Source: Parvibaculum sp045863935 (GTDB lineage Bacteria > Pseudomonadota > Alphaproteobacteria > Parvibaculales > Parvibaculaceae). From it: 64,000 bases of DNA. A model generated the notes under the pieces. It had not been told where the DNA came from. It did not search any database and saw nothing but the letters and a program-made list of their open reading frames with translations. Positions 25,215-33,219 of the stretch are shown piece by piece. How positions within the stretch are numbered: the first letter of the stretch is position 1; the number at the start of each line of letters is the position of its first letter. Where the stretch lies: positions 51,810-115,809 of the forward strand of contig NZ_BTVP01000005.1 in the NCBI RefSeq assembly GCF_045863935.1. The letters run 5' to 3'. The position numbers and the translations under genes were made by a program.

Positions 25215-26498
25215 TCACGCGCTCTGCTTTTCGCGCTCGATGGCGCGGTAGCCGATGTCGCGGCGGCAGAAGCCTTCCGGCCAGTCGATCTTCGTGATGG
25301 CCTCATAGGCGCGCGCCTGCGCCTCGGCCGTCGTTGCGCCCGTGGCGGTGACGTTCAGCACGCGCCCGCCCGTCGCAAAGATGTGGCCGCCCTCGGCCTT
25401 CGTGCCGGCATGGAAAATCTGTACATGGTCGAGTGCGGCCGCGCCGGAGAGACCCTTGATTTCGGTGTTCTTGCGATAGTCGCCCGGATAACCGGCAGCG
25501 GCCATGACGACGGTGAGCGCGACCTCGTCCGTCCAGCGTATGTCGGCCTTGTCGAGCGTGCCGTCATGGCAGGCCATGAGCATCGGCACGACATCGGACG
25601 CGAGACGCATCATCAGCACCTGGGTTTCGGGATCGCCGAAGCGCGCATTGTATTCGATGAGCTGCGGCCCCGACTTCGCGATCATCAGGCCCGCATAAAG
25701 GACGCCCTTGTAGGGCGTGCCCTTGTCGCGCATGGCGCGGACGGTGGGCTCGACGATTTCCTTCATCACGCGCGCGGAGAGTTCGGGCGTCATGACGGGC
25801 GCGGGCGAATAGGCGCCCATGCCGCCCGTGTTCGGGCCTTCGTCATTGTCGAAGACGCGCTTGTGATCCTGCGCGGTGACGAGCGCGCGCACATGCGTGC
25901 CGTCGCAAAGGGCAAAGAAGCTCGCCTCCTCGCCTTCGAGGAATTCCTCGATCACGACTTCCGCGCCCGCATGACCGAAGCGGCCGCCGAGAATGCTGTC
26001 GATGGCGGTCTCGGCCTCGGCAAGCGTCATTGCGATGATGACGCCCTTGCCGGCGGCAAGCCCATCCGCCTTGACGACGATGGGAACGCCCTTCGCGGCG
26101 ATGAAGGCCTTGGCGGCGGCGGAATCCGAGAAGCGGCCATAGGCGGCGGTCGGGATGCCATATTCGGCGCAGAGGTCTTTCGTGAAGCCCTTGGAGCCTT
26201 CGAGCCGGGCGGCTTTTGCGGTCGGCCCGAAGCTTGCGATGCCTTCCGCGTCCAGCCGGTCGACAAGGCCCTTCACCAGCGGATCCTCAGGCCCGACCAC
26301 GACAAAGCCGATGTCCTTTTCGCGGACAAAGCCGACGATCGCGTCGAAATCATGCGCGGAGAGGGGGACGCATTCGGCGACCTGCGCGATGCCGCCATTG
26401 CCGGGCGCGCAATAGAGAGTGCCGCATTCCGGGCTTCTGGCGATGGCCCAGCACAGAGCGTGTTCCCGGCCGCCGGAGCCGATGACGAGGATATTCAT
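25215..26498 (-). CDS. purD: Phosphoribosylamine-glycine ligase
   Basis: An ATP-grasp enzyme for the second step of purine synthesis, joining phosphoribosylamine and glycine to give GAR. At 427 aa it has standard length. It starts MNILVIGSGGREHALCWAI and contains GPEDPLVKGLVD, the ATP-grasp loop VVKADGLAAGKGV and EYNARFGDPETQ. The ATG at 26498 is set by homology; the frame stays open upstream. Its start is 118 bp from the divergent xseA gene. It is upstream of the kinase gene but separated from it by a palindromic repeat. Confidence 0.97.
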   Translation of the reverse strand: MNILVIGSGGREHALCWAIARSPECGTLYCAPGNGGIAQVAECVPLSAHDFDAIVGFVREKDIGFVVVGPEDPLVKGLVDRLDAEGIASFGPTAKAARLEGSKGFTKDLCAEYGIPTAAYGRFSDSAAAKAFIAAKGVPIVVKADGLAAGKGVIIAMTLAEAETAIDSILGGRFGHAGAEVVIEEFLEGEEASFFALCDGTHVRALVTAQDHKRVFDNDEGPNTGGMGAYSPAPVMTPELSARVMKEIVEPTVRAMRDKGTPYKGVLYAGLMIAKSGPQLIEYNARFGDPETQVLMMRLASDVVPMLMACHDGTLDKADIRWTDEVALTVVMAAAGYPGDYRKNTEIKGLSGAAALDHVQIFHAGTKAEGGHIFATGGRVLNVTATGATTAEAQARAYEAITKIDWPEGFCRRDIGYRAIEREKQSA

Positions 26499-26616
26499 TC
26501 GGGTTGCCGTTTCTTTCCCATCGAAGGGTTGGGGCGCGAAGGGGTCCCTTGTAACATGGGGTCCCGCTCCGGCAAACCGGCGCGCAGACCCGCCCGCCAG
26601 ACCGCGAAAGATCCTT

Positions 26617-28050
26617 ATGACCCCTCCGGAAAGCGCCGCCAACAACGCTCACGAATTTTCCGTCAGCGAGATTTCCTTCGCGCTGAAGCGGACGGTGGAG
26701 GAGACGTTCGGCCATGTCCGCGTGCGCGGCGAGATCACCGGCTATCGCGGGCCCCATTCCTCCGGCCATTGCTATTTCGGGTTGAAGGACGACAAGGCGC
26801 GGATCGACGCCGTGGTCTGGCGCGGCGCCTTCCAGAAGCTCCGCTTCAAGCCCGAAGAGGGCATGGAGGTGATCGCGACGGGAAAGCTCACGACCTATCC
26901 CGGAAGCTCCAAATACCAGATCGTGATCGAACATCTGGAGCCGGCGGGCGTGGGCGCGCTGATGGCGCTGCTGGAAGAGCGGCGCAAGAAGCTCATGGCC
27001 GAGGGGCTTTTCGCGACGGAGCGGAAGAGGCCGCTGCCCTTTCTGCCGGAGACGATCGGCGTGGTGACGAGCCCGACCGGCGCCGTGATTCGCGACATTC
27101 TCCACCGCCTGCAGGACCGCTTTCCGCGCCGCGTGATCGTCTGGCCGGTGCGCGTGCAGGGCGAGACGAGCGCCGCCGAAGTCGCCGCCGCCATTGAGGG
27201 CTTCAACGCGATGGAGACGGGCGGCGCGCTGCCCAGGCCGGACGTGCTGATCGTCGCGCGGGGCGGCGGCTCGATCGAGGACCTGTGGCCGTTCAATGAG
27301 GAGATCGTGGTGCGCGCCGCGGCGGCAAGCGAGATCCCGCTCATCTCGGCGGTGGGCCACGAGACGGATACGACGCTGATCGACTTCGCCGCCGACCGCC
27401 GCGCGCCGACGCCGACGGCGGCCGCCGAAATGGCCGTGCCGGTGCGAAGCGACCTCATCGCCGATGTGAGCGACAAGGGAACGCGGCTCATGCGCGGCCA
27501 GGCGCGGCTCGTCGAGGACTGCCGCACGCGGCTCACAGGGCTTTCGCGCGGCCTGCCGAAGCTTGCCGATCTCGTCGCGCTGCCGCGCCAGCGTTTCGAC
27601 AATGCGGCCGACAAGCTTGGCCGCGCGCTCATCCGCGCAACGGAGGTGAAGGGCGCCGCCTTCCACCGCATCGAGGGCAGGCTCTCCGGCCGGCCGATCC
27701 GGCAGAAGATCGCGGCCGAGCGCAAGTCGCTGCCGCAGCTTCTGGAAAGGCTGTCGCGGGCGGAAGCGCGCCATCTCGGCGACCTCGCGCGCCGGCTCGA
27801 CGGCGCGGGAAAGCTGCTGGAAAGCTACTCCTATCATGGCGTGCTGAAGCGCGGTTACGCCGTGGTGCGCGATGCGGAGGGCAGGCCGGTCCGCATGGCG
27901 GCGGGGCAGAACGCGGGCGATGCGCTCGATATCGAATTCGCCGACGGACACCTCGGCGCCGTGGTGGCACCCGGCGGCGCACCGAAGCCGCAGCCGCAGA
28001 AGAAGGCGGCGGCGGGAAAAGGTAACGGCAAGCAGGGGACTCTTCTTTGA
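26617..28050 (+). CDS. xseA: Exodeoxyribonuclease VII large subunit
   Basis: The catalytic subunit of ExoVII, which degrades single-stranded DNA in repair; it needs the small subunit XseB, which is not in this window. The protein is 477 aa: an N-terminal OB fold (residues about 10-110, VRVRGEITGYRGPHSSGHCY), then the catalytic domain with VVTSPTGAVIRDI, ARGGGSIEDLWPFNEE and AVGHETDTTLIDF, then a helical C-terminal part. The start at 26617 gives the standard N-terminus. DUF2093 follows 46 bp later. Confidence 0.96.
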   Translation: MTPPESAANNAHEFSVSEISFALKRTVEETFGHVRVRGEITGYRGPHSSGHCYFGLKDDKARIDAVVWRGAFQKLRFKPEEGMEVIATGKLTTYPGSSKYQIVIEHLEPAGVGALMALLEERRKKLMAEGLFATERKRPLPFLPETIGVVTSPTGAVIRDILHRLQDRFPRRVIVWPVRVQGETSAAEVAAAIEGFNAMETGGALPRPDVLIVARGGGSIEDLWPFNEEIVVRAAAASEIPLISAVGHETDTTLIDFAADRRAPTPTAAAEMAVPVRSDLIADVSDKGTRLMRGQARLVEDCRTRLTGLSRGLPKLADLVALPRQRFDNAADKLGRALIRATEVKGAAFHRIEGRLSGRPIRQKIAAERKSLPQLLERLSRAEARHLGDLARRLDGAGKLLESYSYHGVLKRGYAVVRDAEGRPVRMAAGQNAGDALDIEFADGHLGAVVAPGGAPKPQPQKKAAAGKGNGKQGTLL

Positions 28051-28096
28051 TCGGAAGCGCGCGACGGGCTAGAGTGCGCCAAAAGAGGTTATGCGT

Positions 28097-28315
28097 ATGA
28101 ACAGGATCGACAGGCCCGGCAGCGGCGAAGCGGAACTCGTCTATGGCGACGGGGAATTCCATATCGTGCGGCCGGGCAGCTATGTGACATGCGCGGTGAC
28201 GGGCGTGCGTATTCCGCTCGACGAACTGCGCTACTGGAATGTCGACCTGCAGGAGCCTTATGCGACGCCGGAAGCCTCGCTGAAGCGCATGCGCGAAAAG
28301 GGGATTGCCGGCTGA
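28097..28315 (+). CDS. DUF2093 family protein
   Basis: A 72-aa conserved alphaproteobacterial protein of unknown function. Recognisable parts are GEAELVYGDGEFHIVRPG and VTCAVTGVRIPLDELRYWNV, the latter a short beta-rich segment with one Cys. The second of two close ATGs (28097) is better placed relative to AAAGAGG than the first (28091). The stop overlaps the start of the M23 peptidase gene by one base. In several Rhizobiales this gene lies near lpxK, which fits the LPS block just downstream. Confidence 0.85.
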   Translation: MNRIDRPGSGEAELVYGDGEFHIVRPGSYVTCAVTGVRIPLDELRYWNVDLQEPYATPEASLKRMREKGIAG

Positions 28316-29163
28316 TGCGCATCCGCAAGCGCCTCCTCGGGCTTCTCGCAAGCTTCCTTTTTCTTTCCGTTCCGGCATTCGCAGACACGCTCGAACTCTC
28401 CGGCAACATGGTGCAGGGCGGGCTCGCGGTCGGCCGCACCGTGCCGGGCGCACAGGTCTCGCTCGATGGCATGATGCTCGATGTGGACGCGGACGGCGTT
28501 TTCGCCATCGGCTTCGACCGCGACCAGAAGCCCGCCGCGACGCTGCGTGTCGTCTATCCGGACGGCGGCACGGAGACGCGCTCGCTCGCCGTCGCGCAGC
28601 GCGAATGGCAGATCCAGCGCGTCGAGGGCGTGCCGCAGAAATATGTCTCGCCGCCGCCCGAGGCCATGGAGGCGATCGCGCGGGCCACGAAGCTGAAAGA
28701 CGAAGCGCGCAAGACTCGCGCCGGGGGAAGCTGGTTCGCGCAAGACTTCATCTGGCCGGCGACGGGGCCGATCTCCGGCGTCTTCGGTTCGCAGCGCTAT
28801 TACAATGGCGAGCCGCGCCGCCCGCATTACGGCGTCGATGTCGCGGCGCCCACGGGCACGCCGATCCGCGCGCCCGCAGGCGGCGTGGTGACGCTGGCTG
28901 ACACCGACATGTATTTCGAAGGCGGGCTCGTCTTTCTCGATCACGGCCAGGGTGTGACGACGCTCACCATGCATATGAGCCGCGTCGATGTGAAGACGGG
29001 CGACCGCGTCGAGCAGGGCGACATCATTGGCGCGGTCGGCGGCACGGGCCGCGCGACGGGGCCGCATCTCCATTGGGGCATCTATTGGCGCGGCGCCTGG
29101 CTCGACCCGCAACTGCTCGTCGGACCGATGCCGAAGGAGACGGCCGCCACCGGCGGAAACTAG
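28315..29163 (+). CDS. Exported M23 family metallopeptidase (LytM domain)
   Basis: A 282-aa periplasmic protein that should hydrolyse peptidoglycan cross-bridges or activate other hydrolases. Residues 1-23 are a signal peptide ending in VPAFA. A beta-rich region (about 25-115) with the family VRTVPGAQVSLDG-like bacterial Ig feel precedes the catalytic LytM domain, whose zinc ligands are in HYGVDVAAP near 172 and HLHWG near 252. Both are intact, so it is probably an active enzyme rather than a NlpD/EnvC-type activator. Its start overlaps the DUF2093 stop, and its 3' end overlaps the convergent acyltransferase gene by 4 bp. Confidence 0.9.
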   Translation: MRIRKRLLGLLASFLFLSVPAFADTLELSGNMVQGGLAVGRTVPGAQVSLDGMMLDVDADGVFAIGFDRDQKPAATLRVVYPDGGTETRSLAVAQREWQIQRVEGVPQKYVSPPPEAMEAIARATKLKDEARKTRAGGSWFAQDFIWPATGPISGVFGSQRYYNGEPRRPHYGVDVAAPTGTPIRAPAGGVVTLADTDMYFEGGLVFLDHGQGVTTLTMHMSRVDVKTGDRVEQGDIIGAVGGTGRATGPHLHWGIYWRGAWLDPQLLVGPMPKETAATGGN

Positions 29164-30071
29164 CGCCTCCGCGGTCGCGTCTGCCTCTGCTTCGTCCAGC
29201 GATTGTGGAGCCAGAGCCATTCATGCGGGCGTTCGCGGATGCGCGCCTCGAGAAAATCGTTGAGCTCCTGGGTGATGCGCATGACGTCCTCGAAGGCGTC
29301 GGCACCGGGCCGCGCCGTGATCGGATCGTAAACGGTGACGCGGAAATGCGCGCCCTTCACACGCTCGACGCAGGCGGAAAATATCGGCGCATTGTAGCGC
29401 ACGGCAAGTCCCGCCGGTGCGCCGGTCGTCATGGCGCGGTGACCGAAGAGCTTAGCTTCGATGCCGTCATTCATCTTCTGGTCGACGAGCATGGCGACGA
29501 ACTTGTCTTCGCGGAGCAGCTTCACGAGCGTGCGCGCGCCGGGGCCGCCTTTCGGCACCTGCACCGCCTGCGTAACGCGCTCGCGCAGGCCGATCATCCA
29601 TTTATTGACGTATGGATTGTTCGCATGCCGGTAGACTTCGCCGCCTTCCAGGTTCTCGAACTGCATAGCGACGGGAAGGATTTCCCAGTTCGCGAAGTGG
29701 CCCGAGATGACGATGCCGCCATTGTCCGACGCGGCCAGCGCGCGCAGCGTTTCCGCATGCACGACGTCGATGCGGTGGCGTTCCTCCGGCCTCGCGAAGA
29801 CCTCGAGATGCGCATACTCCGCAATGGTGCGGCCGAGATTGTCCCACATGTCGACGACGATGCGCTCGCGTTCCTCCGCCGAGAGCTCCGGCATCGCAAG
29901 GGCGATATTGTTGCGCGCCCTGTTGGTGAAGGACAGACGTGGACCGATTCTCCGCCCGAGCCAGCCGCCGACGTCGGAGGCGCGGTCGACATTCATCGAG
30001 CCGAAGAAGGCAACGGTCACCTTCAGCGCCGAATATTCGAGGAGATGCAGGAACTTCCCTTTGCGGGCCAT
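29160..30071 (-). CDS. Lipid A biosynthesis lauroyl-type acyltransferase (LpxL/HtrB family)
   Basis: A 303-aa inner-membrane acyltransferase that adds a secondary acyl chain to lipid A from acyl-ACP. The catalytic HX4E motif is seen as SGHFANWEILP near residue 125, and the later DQKMNDGIEAKLFG and HEWLWLHNRW segments are typical. The N-terminus is weakly hydrophobic (LKVTVAFFGSM). It is the last gene of a minus-strand run with lpxK, waaA, DUF374 and an MsbA-like exporter, consistent with outer-membrane lipid assembly. Which lipid A position it modifies is not predictable. Confidence 0.88.
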   Translation of the reverse strand: MARKGKFLHLLEYSALKVTVAFFGSMNVDRASDVGGWLGRRIGPRLSFTNRARNNIALAMPELSAEERERIVVDMWDNLGRTIAEYAHLEVFARPEERHRIDVVHAETLRALAASDNGGIVISGHFANWEILPVAMQFENLEGGEVYRHANNPYVNKWMIGLRERVTQAVQVPKGGPGARTLVKLLREDKFVAMLVDQKMNDGIEAKLFGHRAMTTGAPAGLAVRYNAPIFSACVERVKGAHFRVTVYDPITARPGADAFEDVMRITQELNDFLEARIRERPHEWLWLHNRWTKQRQTRPRRR

Positions 30072-30121
30072 ACCCTTGAGTCGGTTCTCGTCGTTGTAAC
30101 AGTGTCAGGCTTATAGCAGCT

Positions 30122-31150
30122 TCAGCGCCGCCTGGCGCGTGCCACGGCGTCGGAGATTTGGGCCATGAGTCCGTCGATATCGCCGACGAGCGCACGGACG
30201 GGCAGGACCGCCGCAGCCGCTGCCAGCCGCGCGCGGGCACTTGCGGCGGGCGCATGCGTGAAGCGGGCCGCGTCCTTCTCCGTCGTGACGAGACGGGCGC
30301 CAAGTTCGCGGGCGCGGACGAGGAGGCGCAGCGCGTCGCTCTCGCGGAAGACGTGATGGTCGGGAAACGAAACGGTATCGGCGAGTTCGACACTCATCTC
30401 CCGCAGCGTCGTGAAGAATTTTTCCGGCCGTCCGATGCCCGCAAAGGCGAGATAGGGTCCTTCTCCGAAATCGGACGGCGCGGAGGGGCGCACGATCGCC
30501 TTGAAGACGGGCGTACCGCGCGCTCGTGCCCGCGCGGCGATACCGTCGCCTGCATGGCCTCTCCCCGTGAGGACGAGCGCATTGGCGCGCGAGAGCGCAT
30601 CCGCCATGTTTTCCCGAAGCGGGCCGGCGGGAATGAGGCGTCCATTGCCGAGCCCGGTCGCGGCATCGACAACGAGAATCGAGAAGTCCTTGGCGAGAGA
30701 CGGGTTCTGGAAGCCGTCATCCATGAGGATGAGACCGGCGCCGCCGCGCACTGCCGCCGCCGCCCCTTCGGGCCTGTTCGCGGCAACCCAGGTCGGTGCC
30801 GCCGCCGCGAGAAGAAGCGGTTCGTCGCCTACATCTTCGGCGCCGTGATGCGCGGGATCGACGCGGATCGGCCCGACCTCGCGGCCGCCATAGCCGCGCG
30901 TCAGAAAGTGGACCTTCTCGCCGCGCGCGATGAGCCGCTCCGCAAGGGTGAGGGCGAGCGGCGTCTTGCCGGTACCCCCCGCCGTGATGTTGCCGATGCA
31001 GATGACCGGAACGGCGGCGCGTTCGGGCTTCGTGTTCGCGCGGCGCACGCGGCCCGCGAGGCCGTAAAGAAATCCGGCGGGCGAAAGAAGCCGCGCGGCG
31101 AGAGGCGTCGAGCCGCGGCGGGCGGGATACCAGAAAGAAGGCTCACGCAT
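30122..31150 (-). CDS. lpxK: Tetraacyldisaccharide 4'-kinase
   Basis: Phosphorylates the 4' position of the lipid A disaccharide at the inner membrane, 342 aa. The P-loop is GNITAGGTGKTPLALTLA at residues 52-69, followed by FLTRGYGG and LILMDDGFQNPSL, the latter a Walker-B-like hallmark of LpxK. Residues 15-35 form the N-terminal membrane helix. The ATG at 31150 overlaps the waaA stop by 8 bp, indicating co-translation. The C-terminus (EKDAARF) matches the family. Confidence 0.96.
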   Translation of the reverse strand: MREPSFWYPARRGSTPLAARLLSPAGFLYGLAGRVRRANTKPERAAVPVICIGNITAGGTGKTPLALTLAERLIARGEKVHFLTRGYGGREVGPIRVDPAHHGAEDVGDEPLLLAAAAPTWVAANRPEGAAAAVRGGAGLILMDDGFQNPSLAKDFSILVVDAATGLGNGRLIPAGPLRENMADALSRANALVLTGRGHAGDGIAARARARGTPVFKAIVRPSAPSDFGEGPYLAFAGIGRPEKFFTTLREMSVELADTVSFPDHHVFRESDALRLLVRARELGARLVTTEKDAARFTHAPAASARARLAAAAAVLPVRALVGDIDGLMAQISDAVARARRR

Positions 31151-32453
31151 GACCGGCCATCCCTTCGCCGCCCGCGGGCAGGAGAGCGGCGAGCGCGGCG
31201 AGCGTGCGATCCGTCGCGCCGCTATCCTCGCTGGCGAACCGCATTGCCGCTGCGCCCATGCGCTTGCGCTCCGTTTCGTCGCCAAGGAGACGGCGGACCG
31301 CGCCGGCAAGATCGGCGACGTCCGCGACGCGACGCATGGCGCCCGCGCCTTCGAAACCGGCAAAGGCTTCGGCGAAATTGAAATCGGAGGGTCCGGCAAG
31401 AAGCGCGCAGCCGAAGCGCGCCGCCTCGAAGGGATTGTGGCCGCCCGTTTCATCGAAAGTGCCGCCGACGAAAACGATGCCCGACAGGGAGTAGAAGAGG
31501 CCGACTTCGCCGAGCGTGTCGGCCAGATAGATCTGGGTGGCGGGAGAGATCGCCTCGCCTGCCGAGCGGCGTGCGACGGCAAGTCCCATGGCGGCGAGCT
31601 CCGCCGCGATGGCGGAACCGCGCGTGGGGTGGCGCGGCACGATGATGGTAAGGAGGCCGGGATGCTCGCCCGCGAGTGCGGCATGAACCTCGCCCGCCGC
31701 GCGCTCCTCGCCTTCATGCGTGTTGGTCGCGACCCAGACGGGACGTTCGCCGATCGCCGCTTTGAGGCGCGCGACTTCCGCCTCGTCGCGCGAAAGCATC
31801 GGCGCATCGTGTTTCAGATTGCCGGGCTCGAGGACCTGTTCCGCGCCGAGTTCGCGCAACCGCGCGGCGGAGGCGCGGTCCTGCGCCATGATGAGGCTGA
31901 AGCGCGACAGGAGGCCGGCGATGAAGGCGGGCGCGTGCCGCCAGTTATGCGCGGAGCGTGCGGTGATGCGCGCATTGACGAGGGCGAGCGGAATGCCGCG
32001 CCGGTGCGCCGCCATGATGAGGTTCGGCCAGAATTCGGACTCGATCCACACAGCAAGGTCGGGCCGCCAGTAATCGAGAAAGCGCGCGCAATAATCGGGA
32101 TGATCGAGCGGCACATATTGATGGAAGGCCCCGGCGGGCAGCCGCTCGGCCATGAGCGTTGCAGAGGTGACGGTGCCGGTGGTGACGAGGATGTGAAGCC
32201 CCGGCGTGGCGGCGAGAAGGCGGCCGGCAAGCGGCAGGATGGAGAGGGATTCGCCGACGCTGGCGCCATGCAGCCAGACGAGCGGGCCGTCGGCGCGCGC
32301 GCGCGAGGGAATGCCGAAGCGTTCGGAAAGACGCGCCGGGTCTTCCTTGCCGCGCGCCTCGCGACGGCGGAGAAGAAGCGGCACGAGCGGCGCGACGGCG
32401 CGCGTCATCGTCCGGTAGAGGAAGAGGCCAGGGGAGGGCGCCTTTGCCGTCAT
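31143..32453 (-). CDS. waaA: 3-deoxy-D-manno-octulosonic acid (Kdo) transferase
   Basis: A GT30 glycosyltransferase that attaches Kdo to lipid IVA on the inner-membrane cytoplasmic face, 436 aa. It has an N-terminal membrane anchor, WLHGASVGESLSILPLAGRL near residue 58, WIESEFWPNL near 131 and the C-terminal GGTFDETGGHNPFEAA, all standard for WaaA/KdtA. The start ATG at 32453 follows the DUF374 gene by 16 bp. It sits between DUF374 and lpxK, an order conserved in many alphaproteobacteria. Confidence 0.96.
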   Translation of the reverse strand: MTAKAPSPGLFLYRTMTRAVAPLVPLLLRRREARGKEDPARLSERFGIPSRARADGPLVWLHGASVGESLSILPLAGRLLAATPGLHILVTTGTVTSATLMAERLPAGAFHQYVPLDHPDYCARFLDYWRPDLAVWIESEFWPNLIMAAHRRGIPLALVNARITARSAHNWRHAPAFIAGLLSRFSLIMAQDRASAARLRELGAEQVLEPGNLKHDAPMLSRDEAEVARLKAAIGERPVWVATNTHEGEERAAGEVHAALAGEHPGLLTIIVPRHPTRGSAIAAELAAMGLAVARRSAGEAISPATQIYLADTLGEVGLFYSLSGIVFVGGTFDETGGHNPFEAARFGCALLAGPSDFNFAEAFAGFEGAGAMRRVADVADLAGAVRRLLGDETERKRMGAAAMRFASEDSGATDRTLAALAALLPAGGEGMAGHA

Positions 32454-32469
32454 GTCTGAAAACGGCCGC

Positions 32470-33213
32470 TCAATGCGCCACCGCTCCCTCGTCGCGGCTG
32501 CGGGGCGCGCGGCCGACGATTTCCTCGGCTTCGCGCGCGACGGCATTGAGCCCGTCCTCGACGCGAAGGCGCGCGGCTTCAAGCTCCTCGGGCGTCGCGT
32601 CGCGCGCCACGTAGATCGGTTCCCCCCAGACGAGCGCGCCGCGCGAGAAGGGGAGGTTGATCGTGAAGCGATCCCAGTTGTTGAGCTGGATGCGCGCGCT
32701 GGTGGTTGCGGCGACGGGAACGATGGGATGGCCGGAAAGCCTTGCCAGCATGACGATCCCTTCGCCGGCGCGGCGCGCGGGGCCGGGCGGGAGATCGGCG
32801 GTGAGGCCGATCGAAATATTCTCGCCGAGCGCGCGCACCATGGCGCGCAGCGCGCCGGCGCCGCCCTTGCCCTTCTGCTTATGGGCACGCTCCTCGCCCT
32901 TCGGCACGCCCGCGCCGCGAATGGTGCCGACGCCGAGGAAGTGCATGACGCCGGCGACGATCTCGCCATCGCCGTGCTTCGACACGAGAATGCGCATCTC
33001 GCGCCAGTTGTGCCAGAAGGTCGGCAGGATCATGTTCTGGCCATGCCAGGTGGCGGCGACGAAAGGCTTGTCTTCCGCCCAGAAGCGCGCGGCGATGTCG
33101 CCGCGGCGAATTTCAAAGCGGCCCGTGCGCCGCACGAGCTTGATGAAAAACGCTATCGCCCAGGCAGCCAGCGTCGTCAGGGCTTCGCTTCTTCCGGTCT
33201 TCCCGCCAGCCAT
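32470..33213 (-). CDS. DUF374 lysophospholipid-acyltransferase-family protein
   Basis: A 247-aa membrane-associated protein of the DUF374 branch of the LPLAT superfamily. The presumed acyltransferase motif is TWHGQNMILPTFW near residues 55-67, with the conserved VSKHGDGEI (catalytic His/Asp region) and LTADLPPGPAR further on. One hydrophobic N-terminal helix (LAAWAIAFFIKLV) is visible. The gene is a constant neighbour of waaA in alphaproteobacteria, and a role in lipid A or core modification is likely but not established. It lies 6 bp after the MsbA-like exporter gene. Confidence 0.87.
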   Translation of the reverse strand: MAGGKTGRSEALTTLAAWAIAFFIKLVRRTGRFEIRRGDIAARFWAEDKPFVAATWHGQNMILPTFWHNWREMRILVSKHGDGEIVAGVMHFLGVGTIRGAGVPKGEERAHKQKGKGGAGALRAMVRALGENISIGLTADLPPGPARRAGEGIVMLARLSGHPIVPVAATTSARIQLNNWDRFTINLPFSRGALVWGEPIYVARDATPEELEAARLRVEDGLNAVAREAEEIVGRAPRSRDEGAVAH

Positions 33214-33219
33214 GAGTGC

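Noticed and set aside
25383..27197. A 604-codon plus-strand frame opposite purD
   Set aside because: It runs antisense through purD and out of frame into xseA. No family features are present.
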